Shown here one piece after another: positions 1-10,861 of a stretch of 64,000 nucleotides of DNA. This DNA is from Vreelandella olivaria (GTDB lineage: Bacteria > Pseudomonadota > Gammaproteobacteria > Pseudomonadales > Halomonadaceae). Numbering within the stretch: position 1 is the stretch's first letter; each line of letters begins with the position of its first letter. Both the position numbers and the translations under genes were made by a program. Under the pieces are notes generated by a model that was given only the letters and a program-made list of their open reading frames with translations, had not been told where the DNA came from and searched no databases. The stretch is from positions 3,968,001 through 4,032,000 of the forward strand of contig AP019416.1 in the NCBI GenBank assembly GCA_004295565.1. Reading direction: 5' to 3'.

Positions 1-116
1 GGGGCCGGTTCGTACTCGTCGCTGCTGTCCACTTGAGCAAACGCAAGTGGGCTGGCCATCAGGCCAAATGATACACCTAGGATGCCAAGTTTCTTGAGAG
101 ATTCCGTCTTCATCAT
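1..116 (-). CDS. N-terminus of an unknown secreted protein (cut by window edge)
   Basis: Only about 38 codons are present; the gene runs off the left edge. The protein starts MMKTESLKK, followed by a hydrophobic stretch and an AFA-Q signal-peptidase-like site, then an acidic tail (DSSDEYEP). It is therefore probably exported to the periplasm or outer membrane. An AGGAG ribosome site lies 7 nt upstream of the start at 116. The mature part is too short to assign a family. It lies downstream of a sugar symporter on the same strand but is separated from it by a terminator-like hairpin, so it is probably its own transcription unit. Confidence 0.6.
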   Translation of the reverse strand, partial: MMKTESLKKLGILGVSFGLMASPLAFAQVDSSDEYEPA

Positions 117-226
117 GATACTGCTCCTATCAAACGTTGCTACTTAAACATCTGTGCGAGCATCGCACTGGTTTAACGTGTAAGAGCGTCAGGTCGTCCT
201 ACCTGTGTCACTCTTACTTAACTCAC

Positions 227-242
227 TGCAGTGCCCGTGCCA
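227..242 (-). promoter_or_regulatory. Possible sigma-54 (-24/-12) promoter
   Basis: On the minus strand the sequence TGGCACGGGCACTGCA matches the sigma-54 pattern TGGCAC-N5-TTGCA except for the first T of the -12 element. The GG and GC dinucleotides are separated by the required 10 nt. It lies about 110 nt upstream of the start at 116. No enhancer-binding activator is encoded in the window. Confidence 0.3.
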
Positions 243-364
243 GCCTGTGCCAATAGTTAATAAAAGTCATTGTTAAACAATTGCTTATATGTTTTAAACG
301 CGCTCCAACTGTTTGATTTTATTAACAAAAACTAGGATTAAACTGTTTAAAATAGGCACATGCT

Positions 365-389
365 CCCCGATGGATCAGGCCATCGGGGC
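365..389 (-). terminator. Intrinsic terminator after the MFS gene
   Basis: A perfect 9-bp stem (CCCCGATGG / CCATCGGGG) with a 7-nt loop lies 12 nt beyond the symporter stop. On the minus strand a T-rich stretch (TATTTTAAA) follows a few bases later. It closes the long minus-strand run that begins at 14440. Confidence 0.75.
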
Positions 390-400
390 AACATGGTGAC

Positions 401-1805
401 TTATTCGTAGGCCATCGCCTCCAGCTCTTTCCCGCGTGTCTTTGACGAAGTAGATAACGAAAAAGACCGAGGCAACGGCACTGATGGCGTAGAAGCCGTA
501 AGCCCCGAACAGCCCGATAGAGGCCAGCATGATGGGGAAGGTCATGGTAATACCGAAGTTGGCCAGCCACTGGAAAAGCCCGGCAATCGCCAGCCCCGAG
601 CCGCGCATTTGATTGGGGAACATCTCGCCCAGCATGACCCACATCACCGGCCCCCAAGAGGCGTTGAAGAACAGCACATAAAGGTTGGCGCACAGCAGCG
701 CAAATACACCCATGTCACTGGATAACTGTAGGCTGCCATCCACCATCGTCGCCGTAGAGAACGCATAAGAGAGGCACGCCAGTGTCGCCGCCATGCCTAC
801 CGAGCCGCCCCAAAGCAGCGGCTTGCGACCAATTTTGTCGATCAGCGCAATGGCCAGCAGGCAGGCACCGATACTCACGGCGCCAGAGATCACATTGATG
901 AGTAGCGCATCGCCTTCGGAGAAACCCACGGACTGCCAAAGCACTGCGCCGTAGTAGAAAACGACGTTAATACCCACTAATTGCTGGAAAACCGCCAAGC
1001 CAATCCCCACCCAAACGATTCCGTGCAGCTTGCCAGTGGTGCGATTCATCACATCGCTTAACCGTGGTTTGTGATCCTGATCCAGGGTGGTGTTAATTTC
1101 ATCGATTTTAGTGCTCACATCGCGTTCCGGCATTACTAACCCAAGCACACGACGGGCTTCGCCCTGCTTACCGGTGCTGATCAGATAACGCGGGCTTTCT
1201 GGAATAAACAGCAGTGCCACCAGGAAAACGGCAGCCGGTATCAGCTCAATCCAGAACATCCAGCGCCAGGTCGCGAAGCCAAACCATAGCTCTGACATAG
1301 CCGAGCCCGCTACATAAGCCAAGACATAGTTGCTCAGAAAGGCAAAGAACAAACCAGAGATGATCGCTACCTGCTGGATCGTAGCCAAACGCCCTCGGTA
1401 GGCCGATGGTGCTACCTCACTGATATAAGCCGGGGTCATGACACTGGCGGCGCCGACGGCAAGCCCACCGAGAATGCGATATATCACAAACTCCATGGAA
1501 CTACCGGCAACGCCGGAGCCCCAGGCACTGATCAGGAAGAACACAGCGGCCACGATCAACAGTGTGCGGCGGCCAAAGCGATCCGCCAGGCGACCGGCAA
1601 AAAAAGCACCGATCGCACAGCCCAGCAACATCGACGCCACATTAAAACCCGTGCCTGCGCTATCGGAGTTAAAAGAGGCCTGTAGGCCATCCACCGTGCC
1701 GTTGATCACGCCACTGTCGAAACCAAACAGGAAACCGCCGATGGCGGCAATACAGCAAATCACCAGAATATAGGATGAGCGGCTTAGCGTTCTTTGTTGT
1801 GTCAT
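401..1805 (-). CDS. MFS sugar porter (sugar:H+ symporter, XylE/GlcP type)
   Basis: Twelve-helix inner-membrane symporter of about 468 aa, the usual size of the sugar porter family. Diagnostic motifs are LADRFGRR in the loop after helix 2, PESPRYL after helix 6, QQLVGINVVFYYG in helix 7 (sugar binding), DKIGRKPLL in the second half and GPVMWVMLGEMFP in helix 10. An AAGGAG ribosome site precedes the start. The last codons are frameshifted near 430; the alternative frame restores the usual ending KELEAMAYE and a stop at 401. It is the last gene of the minus-strand xylose/xylo-oligosaccharide run, so D-xylose, L-arabinose or glucose are likely substrates. The exact sugar cannot be read from sequence. 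Confidence 0.88.
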
Positions 1806-1873
1806 TGTCGAGCTCCTTGGATTTGTTATTGAGCGTTTTTATGTCTATTAAAAAGTCGGGAAATTGATGATCG

Positions 1874-2928
1874 TTAGTGGTTTAGCGTGCTCTCACGACT
1901 GCTTGAACGCTGGCGAACCGCGTCGTCAGGCAGACGCTGTCCGTCGGCATCGAACGCGTGAAGTTGGGCCTGTTGAGGCGTCATAAACAGCGTGTCGCCA
2001 TGATTCAGCTCGATATCGCCAGAGAGGCGGACAGTGAGTGGGCCAGCCTGCTCGCTGTCTATATAGGCGAAAGCGTCAGCGCCCAGCTTCTCGATGAATC
2101 GCACGCGCCCTTTCCACTCGCCCTGTTCACGGCTCACCTCTAGGTGCTCGGGCCGGATGCCTAGGGTGGTGGCGCCATAGGCCGCGGCTAGCGGCCCTTC
2201 GATCAAGTTCATTTTCGGCGAGCCAATAAAACCCGCCACAAACAGCGTTTCGGGGCGTTGGTAGAGCGCCATGGGCTTGCCCATTTGCTCAATCCGCCCG
2301 GCGTTCATCACCACGATGCAGTCGGCCAGGGTCATCGCCTCGACCTGATCGTGGGTGACATACACCATGGTGGTCTCGAGCCGTTGATGCAGTTCGGCCA
2401 ACTCGACCCGCATGCGGTTGCGCAGCGAGGCATCCAGGTTGGAGAGCGGCTCGTCAAACAGAAACACGCCGGGGCTGCGCACAATGGCACGCCCTATCGC
2501 CACCGCTGGCGCTGCCCGCCGGAGAGCTCAGCAGGTTTACGCTCCAGCAGATCTTCAAGATTGAGCAAGCGAGCGGCCTCGGCCACTTTGGCCTCGCGCT
2601 CTTTGGCGGGTACCTTGGCTAGGCGCATACCGAAGTCGATATTGCGCGCAACCGTCATGTGCGGATACAGCGCGTAGGACTGAAAGACCATGGCAATATC
2701 CCGGTCGCTCGGTTCGGCGGTGGTGACATCCTCTCCACCGATAGTGATCGTGCCCTGGGTTACGGTTTCAAGGCCTGCGATCATTCGCAGCAGCGTGGAT
2801 TTGCCGCAGCCGGAAGGCCCGACAAGCACAGTGAAAGAGCCATCTTCTATATGCAGATTTAAATCGGGGATGACCGTGGCTTTGCCATGAAAGGTTTTTT
2901 CGATGTCGCGCAGTGTTACTTCAGCCAT
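1874..2928 (-). CDS. Sugar ABC transporter ATP-binding subunit (MalK/UgpC/MsmX type)
   Basis: Cytoplasmic ATPase of about 351 aa for the MalFG-type permeases encoded just upstream. It shows Walker A (GPSGCGKST), Q-loop (FQSYALYPH), signature LSGGQRQR, Walker B with D-loop ([10 protein letters not shown]), H-loop (VTHDQ) and a C-terminal TOBE regulatory domain (GIRPEH). One G is missing near 2505, which splits the gene just after the signature; restoring it gives the standard [12 protein letters not shown]. The start at 2928 lies 4 nt after the beta-xylosidase stop, indicating coupled translation. Such ATPases may serve several importers, and no other MalK-type ATPase is in the window. Confidence 0.9.
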
Positions 2929-2932
2929 GAGC

Positions 2933-4543
2933 TTATCTCGTCTCTGAAAGAGGGGCGCGGCGATAGCAGAACGCCTGGAAATCGGCGGGGTGCCCCGGCC
3001 GCTAATGTCGTGGGCGGCCATGCCTAAAAGGTGCCGGTAAAGTAGCCGTGGGCACGACCGCTGCCTTCGTCGGAGAGCAGGCCAGCGTCCAGCGCGGGGC
3101 CGATCGGCTGCCACGCCTCGCCACCTTGGGCATAGCGAAAGCACAGCTCCCGGGCGTGGATATCCAGCCCGAGCCGAATCGTGGCGCCAGGGGCGCACGC
3201 TCACATCAGCTATCTTCAGATTCCCGTTAGGCCAGTCATCCAGGCAACTGATAACGCTGAGCACCTTGTCGCCTGCGTCGTTCAGGGTCACCGCCAGGTA
3301 ATGGAATTTGAAGCGGTTGTAGTAGGCGATCAGCCCGGCAAACTGCTGAATATCTTCAGGTTCAAATTCAAGGGTCGTTTCGGCACTACAGTGGATGTTG
3401 TCCTGGCGCCGGGCGACTAACGCCTGCTCAAACCAGGAACCGACCGACTCACGGCCAAACAGGCGCAAGTAGCCGGGCCGCTCGGTAAGCGAAAAGAGCC
3501 GATCAGGATAAGGGGTACGCAGCCACTGAAAGGCGGCTGGCAGCGTGTCTGTTGCAAAATCGTAGTGCTCCTCCGGCGCAGGGGGCTTTTGCGTTACCCC
3601 GCTCATGGCGACCTTTAACGCCGGGGTATTGCCCCCATGGTCGAGCCGTAGCCAGCCATCAGACCCCCACGCCACTCGCTGAATAGCGGTCTCACGCCCC
3701 AGCGGTGAAAGCCGGGTTCCCGGCAAGGGGCGGCCACATAAATGCACCAAGTAAGTGTCACCTTCAGGGCTATCGACCAAATCCGCATGGCCTGCTCGCT
3801 GGAGTGGATGATCGGGGTCATGGCTAGCCGTCAGGAGAGGATTTTGAGGGTGTACCTCATAGGGGCCCGTTAGCGTTTTTGAACGCGCCATGGTGACCGC
3901 ATGCTGGTAGCCCGTGCCACCCTCGGCCACCAGCAGGTGGTACCAGCCATCGCGCCGATAGAGGTGCGGCCCTTCCGTCAGCTTCAGTTCGGTACCGGTG
4001 AAAATAGTGGTGATGTCACCGACTAGGCGGCGCAGCTCCACATCGTACTCTTGCAGCACAATGCCGCCGAAACGATCCCGCCCTTCCCGCTGGCGATAAT
4101 CCCACTGCAGGTTAATCAGCCACTTGCGGCCATCGTCATCGTGAAACAATGAAGGATCAAAGCCGCTCGAATTGAGATAGACCGGATCGCTCCAGGGGGC
4201 CTTCAATACGTGGCGCTGTCACCACGTAGTTATGTCCATCCTTGAAGTTACCCTCGTAACGCTTCATATCGGTGTAGACCAGCCAAAACAGGCCGTCGGC
4301 GTAGCTCAAACAGGGCGCCCAGATGCCGCAGGAGTCCGGATTGCCGCGCATATCCAGCTGGCTGGCCCGGCTCAATGGCCGGGTGACCAGCTCCCAGTTA
4401 GCCAGGTCGCGGGAGTGGTGGATCTGAACACCGGGGTACCACTCAAAGGTCGATGTGGCCAGGTAGTAGTCGTCGCCTACCCGGCAAATCGAGGGGTCGG
4501 GGTTGAACCCGGCCAGAATCGGGTTGTGGATAACATCGTCCAT
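2933..4543 (-). CDS. xynB: GH43 beta-xylosidase / alpha-L-arabinofuranosidase
   Basis: Glycoside hydrolase family 43 enzyme of about 536 aa that cleaves xylose or arabinose from the non-reducing end of short oligosaccharides. The N-terminal five-bladed propeller carries the three catalytic acids: Asp in FNPDPSI (base), Asp in SSGFDPSLF (pKa modulator) and Glu in LTEGPHLY (acid). A C-terminal beta-sandwich domain follows. There is no signal peptide, so it acts in the cytoplasm on oligosaccharides imported by the adjacent ABC system. Four homopolymer indels are inferred (near 4197, 3190, 3027 and 2996). Reading through them restores a continuous family-length protein ending 4 nt before the ATPase start. 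Confidence 0.88.
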
Positions 4544-4556
4544 TAGGGATCCTCCT

Positions 4557-5384
4557 TTATCCTTTAACGGAGCCGCCGGTCAGGCCAGCCACAATGTATT
4601 TCTGGGCGGCGAGAAAGAAGATTACCGCCGGAATGATGGTCAAGGTCACGAAAGCCAGAATCATGTTCCACTGGGTCAGGTACTCCCCTTGGAACTGCAT
4701 CATGCCCAGTGGCCAGGTGTAGATAGAGCGGTCGTTTAACACCACCAGCGGCAGCAGAAAGTTATTCCAGCTCTGCACAAATACAAATACGCCCACGGTG
4801 GCCAGAATGGGGGTCGAGAGCGGCAGCGTGAACGACCAGAAGAAGCGCAAATAGCTGCACCCATCCACATAGGCCGCTTCAAACAGTTCTTTGGGCAGCT
4901 GGTCGAAGAAGGCCTTAAACAGCAGAATCGCCAGCGACAGACCAAATGCCGTCTGGGGCAGAATCACCGCCCAGTAGGTATCCAGCAGGCCCAAATCGCG
5001 CACCTTGATAAACAGCGGCAAGATGGCTGCCGCGAAGGGAAACATCAGCCCCAGCAGCAGATAGGAGAGGATCATCTTGGCGCCGAAGAAGCGGATCTGC
5101 GAAAACACATAAGCCGCGGCGGCCCCCACCACCAGGGTTAAGAACACCGTCATTAGCGAGATGAAAAACGAGTTACCCAAGTAGCGCCAGAAGTTGCCAT
5201 CCAGCAGAATGCCGATGTAATTGCCCGCATCCCAACTGTCGGGCAGCCACAGTGGATTGGTGCGCAGCTCAGAATTGCCCTTGAAGCCACCGAAGAATGC
5301 CGCCAGTAGCGGGCCAATCACAATGCTGGCCACTACAATCAGGATGATCACGCGCAGGGTGTTTCGGGTCGTAATACTTTTCAT
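4557..5384 (-). CDS. Sugar ABC transporter permease (MalG/LacG type)
   Basis: Intact 275-aa inner-membrane subunit with six predicted helices. The ATPase-docking EAA loop is present ([21 protein letters not shown] region), and the C-terminus ends [11 protein letters not shown], as is typical of this family. Its start overlaps the stop of the partner permease by 4 nt (ATGA), so the two are translationally coupled. The GH43 enzyme follows after 13 nt, pointing to xylo-oligosaccharide uptake. It is one of the minority of genes here without a frameshift. Confidence 0.92.
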   Translation of the reverse strand: MKSITTRNTLRVIILIVVASIVIGPLLAAFFGGFKGNSELRTNPLWLPDSWDAGNYIGILLDGNFWRYLGNSFFISLMTVFLTLVVGAAAAYVFSQIRFFGAKMILSYLLLGLMFPFAAAILPLFIKVRDLGLLDTYWAVILPQTAFGLSLAILLFKAFFDQLPKELFEAAYVDGCSYLRFFWSFTLPLSTPILATVGVFVFVQSWNNFLLPLVVLNDRSIYTWPLGMMQFQGEYLTQWNMILAFVTLTIIPAVIFFLAAQKYIVAGLTGGSVKG

Positions 5385-6313
5385 GCCTTGCTCCCCTTGC
5401 CGGTGGTGCGTTGGTAGAAGAAGGCGATCCCGATAGCGAGCACAAACAGCACCACCGCAGCGGCGCTACCGAAGCCGATATTGAGCCGTGAGAGGCCGAA
5501 GCTATACAGGTAGGTGACGATGGTATGGGTCGAGTTGGAGGGGCCACCGTTGGTCATCGGGATGATAATGTCGAATATCTGCAGCGAGCCGATAATGGCA
5601 AAGAAACCACTGACGACGAGGGCGTGCTTAATCAGCGGAATTTGCACAAAGAGCGCAACCTGCCTGGGTTTGGCCCCTTCCAGCTTGGCGGCTTCGACAA
5701 GATCCTTGGGCACGCTCTGCAGGGCGGCAATATAGATCATCATATGGAAGCCAAAGTACTTCCAAACGATCACCGTCATAATCGCCGGAAACGCCCATTG
5801 GTGGTTGGCCAACACATACACCGACTCCTGGCCCATGGCATGCAACAGCGAGCTGGTAATGCCGTAGTCACCGTCGAAAACAAAGCTCCAGATAAGCCCG
5901 GCGGCCACTTCTGCCAGGATATAGGGCAGGAAAAACACCAGCCTAAACAGGGTATTAGTGGGCGTTTTGCGATACACCAGCAGCGCCAACCCCAGCGCCA
6001 GGGGCATCTGGATCAGTAGCGACACCAGAATAAGCTTGGCGGTATTCCAAAGCGCAGTATGAAACACCGAGTGATCCAGCAGCCGCTGATAATTTTGCGA
6101 GCCGACAAAGTCACTGGGCGCGCCATAGCCATTCCAGGAAAAGCCGCTGTAATAAACAGCATCCGCCAGGGGCAGAATGACGAATAGCGAAAACAGAATT
6201 AACGCCGGTGGCAACAGAATCAGCATCGCGGTGAATTTACCGCTCACCAAGCCTTTCTTCACCCGGTCGGCATTCCCTCTCCGCGGCACGGCGGTTCGGT
6301 CAAGCGTGGTCAT
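5381..6313 (-). CDS. Sugar ABC transporter permease (MalF/LacF type)
   Basis: Intact inner-membrane subunit of about 310 aa. The EAA loop reads EAAKLEGAKPRQVALFVQIPL. I place the start at 6313 (MTTLDRTAV), which has GGAG 6 nt upstream, rather than at an ATG 69 nt earlier that lies inside the intercistronic stem-loop region. It pairs with the MalG-type subunit through a 4-nt overlap and with the binding protein encoded just upstream. Confidence 0.92.
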   Translation of the reverse strand: MTTLDRTAVPRRGNADRVKKGLVSGKFTAMLILLPPALILFSLFVILPLADAVYYSGFSWNGYGAPSDFVGSQNYQRLLDHSVFHTALWNTAKLILVSLLIQMPLALGLALLVYRKTPTNTLFRLVFFLPYILAEVAAGLIWSFVFDGDYGITSSLLHAMGQESVYVLANHQWAFPAIMTVIVWKYFGFHMMIYIAALQSVPKDLVEAAKLEGAKPRQVALFVQIPLIKHALVVSGFFAIIGSLQIFDIIIPMTNGGPSNSTHTIVTYLYSFGLSRLNIGFGSAAAVVLFVLAIGIAFFYQRTTGKGSKA

Positions 6314-6338
6314 GGCAAACTCCGAGACAGGATATGGG

Positions 6339-6364
6339 GAGCACGAGCGAAAACGCGCGTGCTC
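6339..6364 (-). promoter_or_regulatory. Intercistronic stem-loop after the solute-binding protein
   Basis: GAGCACG pairs with CGTGCTC, followed after one mismatch by GCG/CGC around an AAAA loop. It lies between the binding-protein stop (6379) and the first permease start (6313). Such hairpins after binding-protein genes often protect the upstream mRNA or partly terminate, so that the binding protein is made in excess. Confidence 0.6.
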
Positions 6365-6378
6365 TTTAAGCGGGGCTA

Positions 6379-7666
6379 TCATCTAAACTGCCAGGCTTCA
6401 TCAACCTGGGCGGCGGCCTCTTCCGGCGTGATCACGTCTTGGGCCAGATCGCCACTAATGTCGTTGATGGTCGCACCAACGGAGGTGCCCAACGCTTGAT
6501 CCAGGAACACCTGATGGAACTCGGACTCATCAAGGATCTCTGCGACGCGGCGGGCATAGGGGTTTCAAGGGCTTCGGCGGAGCCCTCGGCAACCGGCACA
6601 AAGATCCCCGTGGCTGCCGCTTTACGCTGATTCTCCGCATTGAGTAGAAAACGTAGAAACTCTACCGCTTCGTCGGGCGCGTCGCGGGTGACCGCAAAAC
6701 CGTTCATGCCACCAAAACTCTGTTCGTTGCCCTCACCACCTTCGACCTCCGGGAAAGGAATAAACCGCAAGTCCTCATCCGGAACACCCTCTCCGCTCAC
6801 CGAGCGCTGTTTGGAAGGGAGGTAGTCCCAGTCACCCATCACGTGAAAGGCGGCCTCGCCATCGCCAAACATGCCGCTGGCGCGCTCGTAGGAAGTGGCC
6901 ATAAAGCCGGGCTGAAAAGGATCAAGCTCAACCAACGACTGCAGCATCTCGCCAGCGCGTACAAAGGGCTCACCTTCAAAGCCGCCGTTTTCACCATTTT
7001 TGCCGCTTCGATGCCCTCGCCACCGGCCAGGCGGGTGACTAAAGAGCCCCAATAGAAGTGCAGCGGCCAGCCATCCTGCCCACCGACCACCAGCGGCGTT
7101 ATGCCCTCTTCCCGCAGCGCCACCACGGCGTTTTTAAAATCCTCCCAGGTCTTGATCGCTTCTACATCGACCCCTGCCTGCTCCGTCAGCGCGGTGTTCG
7201 CCCAAATACCCACCACGGTGGCGTAGAGCGGCGCACCATAGACACGATCATCCAGGGTAAAGGCGCGTACCGCCGACGCGGGGTAGATATCCTGCCAGCC
7301 ATCGCGCATCGGCTCGGTCAAGTCGCGGACAAATCCCGCATCCACCTGATCGCGCAATCCTTCGCCGCCCCAGGTGTAATAGATATCCGGTCGCTGGCTG
7401 GACTGCAGCATGGTGGGCAGGCGCGTTTTGTAGGCCTCGTTGGCAAGGTATTCGAACTCAACGTTAATATCGGGGTGTTGCGCCTCAAAATCGGCAACCA
7501 CTTCGTTGTAGTAGTCCTTTTCAGCGCTGCTGCTCTCAACCCTTAACACCGTCACCGTGGTATCGGCTGCCGCAGCGACGGATCCCAAAGCAGCAACAAC
7601 GGCAACGGCTAGCGCTAAGTGACGAGGGCGTGAACAGGGCACGTTGTAGTTGTTAGATACCTGCAT
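6379..7666 (-). CDS. Sugar ABC transporter solute-binding protein, family 1
   Basis: Periplasmic binding protein of about 429 aa with a signal peptide (hydrophobic core near residues 17-32, cleavage after AAAA) and no lipobox. The fold-typical opening is VTVLRVESSSAEKDYYNEVV, followed by FEYLANEAYKTRLPTM. Two homopolymer losses (an A run near 7000 and a C run near 6557) split it; both flanking parts match the same family and join without gaps. It is the first gene of the transporter with the two permeases and the MalK-type ATPase. Neighbouring beta-xylosidase makes xylo- or arabino-oligosaccharides the best guess. Confidence 0.88.
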
Positions 7667-7700
7667 AAAACTCTCCTAATAGTGTTTAACGTTATTGAAC

Positions 7701-8471
7701 TCAGGCCCAGCCGGCATCTACCGCCAGCTCCTGGCCGGTAATCGCCTGGCTTTCGGCGCTGGCTAAAAACAGCACAGCAGGGGCGATATGCTCGGCTTCA
7801 AGGCGCATCTTGAGGCACTGGCGTTGTTGGATAGCGACTTCATCCTCAGGGCTAATCCACTTTTCGAGCTGGCGTTCGGTTATCACCGAACCGGGCACCA
7901 GGGTGTTAACGCGGATATTATGCTCACCCAGCTCCCGGGCCAGGCTGCGGGTCAGGCCGTGGGCCGCCGCTTTGGCGGTGACATAAGCGGGCAGTCCCCC
8001 CAGCGCCATCTGCACGCTGACCGAGCCAAAATTGATAATCGATCCCCCGCCCGCCTCAATCATCTGTTCAGCCGCCGCCTGGGCGGCGAAGAACATTGGC
8101 CGTAGGTTGAGCGACATGCGCTCATCCCAATAGGCCACATCCACCTCCCGCCAGTCGTGGCGGTCGTCGTTGGCGGCATTGTTGACCAGGGTATGAATCG
8201 GCCCGAACTCCCGGCCGGTCTCGGCGATGACCTGCTGTAGGCTGGCCACATCACGAATATCGCAGTGGTAATAACAAGGTGCCTCGCCAGTCTCGGCGCG
8301 AAGCTCATCGACCAGCGCTTGGCTGGCAGCATCGTTGATATCGACAAACACCACCCGCGCGCCCTGATGATGAAAGGCACGGGTAAGCGCGGCGCCAATA
8401 CCGCTGCCACCGCCGGTAATAAAGACCACACGCTGCTCAAGGCTTACATAGCGCGCTGAGTGCTGATTCAT
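7701..8471 (-). CDS. SDR sugar 1-dehydrogenase (D-xylose 1-dehydrogenase-like)
   Basis: Intact 256-aa short-chain dehydrogenase. The NAD(P) motif GGGSGIG starts near residue 20, and the catalytic set is Ser150, Tyr163 and Lys167. The blocks NDDRH, AYWDER, NLRPMFF, QCLKMRLEAEHIAPAVLFLAS and the C-terminal DAGW resemble the Caulobacter xylose dehydrogenase XylB. The reaction would be D-xylose to D-xylono-1,4-lactone in the cytoplasm, the first Weimberg step. I chose 8471 because a GAGGTGG site sits 8 nt upstream; an ATG nine codons earlier is possible. A related aldose specificity (arabinose, fucose, galactose) cannot be excluded. Confidence 0.75.
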   Translation of the reverse strand: MNQHSARYVSLEQRVVFITGGGSGIGAALTRAFHHQGARVVFVDINDAASQALVDELRAETGEAPCYYHCDIRDVASLQQVIAETGREFGPIHTLVNNAANDDRHDWREVDVAYWDERMSLNLRPMFFAAQAAAEQMIEAGGGSIINFGSVSVQMALGGLPAYVTAKAAAHGLTRSLARELGEHNIRVNTLVPGSVITERQLEKWISPEDEVAIQQRQCLKMRLEAEHIAPAVLFLASAESQAITGQELAVDAGWA

Positions 8472-8511
8472 AGGGTTTCCCACCTCTCTCTTTTGCATGT
8501 TTTAGCGTGTT

Positions 8512-9673
8512 CTAGACATCCACCCACTGCCCACCGGCGGCGGACGAGGCCAGCGCGCGGGTGATAAACCTCAGGCCGTCAACGCCGTCAGTCACACCCG
8601 GTGTGGGCGCGGCCAGCGCATCAACGTTTCCACCCTTCTGGTGGGCACGAATTTGCACCGCGAAATCGCGATAGAGCTGGGCAAAGGCTTCGAGATAGCC
8701 TTCTGGATGCCCCGCGGGGATGCGCGCTGCTGCCATCGCAGCTTCACCTAAACCTGGGCCATTGCGAGTTAAGATGCGCGTGGGCTCTCCTAGCGGTGAG
8801 TGCAGTAACTGGTTAGGGGTTTCCTGGCGCCAAGTAAGGCCACCTTTGCTTCCATAAACGCGCAGTTGTAGACCATTTTCATTGCCCGGCGCGACCTGGC
8901 TCGACCACAGCATGCCCTGGGCACCGCCCTTGAAACGCAGCAGCATATGCACGTTGTCATCCAGCGCTCGTCCGTCAACAAAGGTGTGCATATCGGCGGC
9001 GAGTGACTGGAGCTCCAGCCCGGTCACATAGCGCGCCAGGTGGTAGGCATGGGTGCCAATATCGCCCAAGCAGCCCGCCGGGCCGCTGCGCTTGGGGTCG
9101 GTGCGCCACTCGGCTTGCTTGACGCCACTCTCTTCCAAGCGGGTGGATAGCCAATCTTGCGGGTACTCCACCTGGATGACGCGAAGGTCACCCAGCTCAC
9201 CGCTGGCCACCATCTCGCGCCTGGCGAACCAGCGAGTAGCCGGAGTAGTTATGGGTCAAGCCGAAGAAGAGTCCCGTCCGTTCCACCAGCTCGGCGAGGG
9301 TTTGCGCCTCTTCCAGGGTGATCGTCATCGGCTTGTCGCAGATGACGTGAAAGCCCGCTTCCAAAAAGGTGCGCGCTACGTCGAAGTGCACATGATTGGG
9401 GGTCACGATGGCGACCACGTCGATACCATCCGAGCGCTTACGCTCCGCCTCAGCCATGGCCTGGTAGTCGGGGTAGGCGCGATCTTCGGCGACGTGTAGC
9501 TCCGCCGCGGCGGCCCGGCTGCGCTCAGGGTCAGAAGCAAAGGCCCCGGCCACCAGCTCGTAATGGTCATCCAGCCGGGCGGCAATGCGGTGCACCCCGC
9601 CGATAAAGGCCCCCTGGCCACCGCCGACCATGCCCAGGCGCAGCCGACGTGTCGTGTCGTATTGATCACTCAT
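8512..9673 (-). CDS. Gfo/Idh/MocA family oxidoreductase
   Basis: NAD(P)-dependent sugar or cyclitol oxidoreductase of about 387 aa. The N-terminal Rossmann motif [15 protein letters not shown] and the [12 protein letters not shown] block carrying the catalytic Lys are present; [11 protein letters not shown] carries the conserved active-site His. A base is missing near 9215; the second frame resumes with [19 protein letters not shown]-like ribosome site 9 nt before 9673. It lies 21 nt downstream of a TIM-barrel isomerase, a pairing common in oxidoreductase-epimerase pathways for disaccharides, levoglucosan or inositols. The actual substrate is unknown. Confidence 0.82.
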
Positions 9674-9694
9674 GTCGTATTGCCTCCCTTTTAG

Positions 9695-10748
9695 TTAATT
9701 GAGACCCAAAATGCGGCGATTGGCAGCCTCGTCGGAGCCACCGTCAGCAAAGTCATCGAATGCTCGCTCGGTGACCTCGATAATGTGGTCGCGAATAAAG
9801 GTCGCGCCTTCCCGGGCGCCGACTTCCGGGTGCTTCAGGCAGCACTCCCACTCCAGCACCGCCCAGCCGTGGTAGTCGTTGGCCGCCATCCACGAGAAGA
9901 TCGACTTGAAATCGATTTGGCCATCACCCAGGGAGCGGAAGCGGCCAGCACGCTCCGTCCATGACTGATAGCCGGAATAAACGCCCTGTTTGGGGCTGGG
10001 GTTAAACTCGGCGTCCTTAACGTGAAACATCTGAATATGGTCGCGATACACATCCAGAAAGCCGCGGTAGTCGAGCTGCTGCAGGATCAGGTGGCTGGGG
10101 TCGTAGAGGATATGGCAGCGGGGTGGTGGCCGACCCGCTCAAGAAACATCTCGAAGGTGATACCATCGTGGAGATCCTCGCCAGGGTGAATTTCGTAGCA
10201 GAGATTGACCCCGGCTTCGTCAAAGGCGTCCAGAATGGGACGCCAGCGTTTGGCCAATTCGTCAAACGCGGTTTCGACGAGCCCGCCGGGCGCTGAGGCC
10301 AGGGGTAGATAAACGGCCATGCCAGAGACCCGGAAAACGTGCCATGGTCGGTGAGCCCGAGGTTTTGCGAGGCCTTGGCAGCCAGCTTGAGCTGATCCAC
10401 CGCCCATTCCTGCCGTGCCTTGGGGTTACCGCGTACCTCGGGCACCGCAAAGCCATCGAACATCTCATCGTAAACCGGGTGCACGGCCACCAGCTGGCCC
10501 TGCAAGTGGGTAGAGAGCTCGGTGAGCACCAGGCCGTGTTCAGCCAGGGTGCCCTTGATCTCGTCGCAATAGGTGCGGCTCTCGGCGGCGCGTTTCAAAT
10601 CGATCATGCGTGCATCCCAACTGGGAATCTGCACGCCCTTATAACCTAATCCCGCCGCCCAGGCGGCAATGCTATCGAGGCTGTTAAATGGGGCTTCGTC
10701 ACCGGCGAACTGGGCGAGAAAGAGCGCTGGCCCTTTGATTGTTTTCAT
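9695..10748 (-). CDS. Sugar phosphate isomerase/epimerase-family TIM barrel
   Basis: AP-endonuclease-2-like (xylose isomerase-like) TIM-barrel protein of about 351 aa. Metal-ligand strands are visible: YEIHPGED near the middle, DPSHL in the middle frame, HVKDAEF and VLEWE near the C-terminus. Two indels (near 10330 and 10120) break it into three frames that assemble into one domain. It is likely a cytoplasmic isomerase, epimerase or dehydratase working with the Gfo/Idh/MocA enzyme that follows it by 21 nt. The substrate cannot be deduced. Confidence 0.78.
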
Positions 10749-10785
10749 AGGACTCTCTCACTATCGTTTCGATTAAGTGCGTGGG

Positions 10786-10822
10786 TAGGCGCGGGCTGGA
10801 GTGGTGCTTTTATCCGCGCCTA
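10786..10822 (-). promoter_or_regulatory. Intercistronic stem-loop after ribose-type binding protein
   Basis: TAGGCGCGG pairs perfectly with CCGCGCCTA (9 bp) around a 19-nt loop. It sits between the binding-protein stop (10862) and the isomerase start (10748), in the same relative position as hairpins after the other binding-protein genes in the window. Confidence 0.55.
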
Positions 10823-10861
10823 TCTATCAGTACGCGTTATCAGTACGCGATCAGACCGTGT

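Noticed and set aside
2494-4206. A 570-aa beta-xylosidase-ABC ATPase fusion
   Set aside because: The join arises from homopolymer indels in the GH43 C-terminus. Correcting them restores separate genes with a stop at 2933 and a start at 2928.
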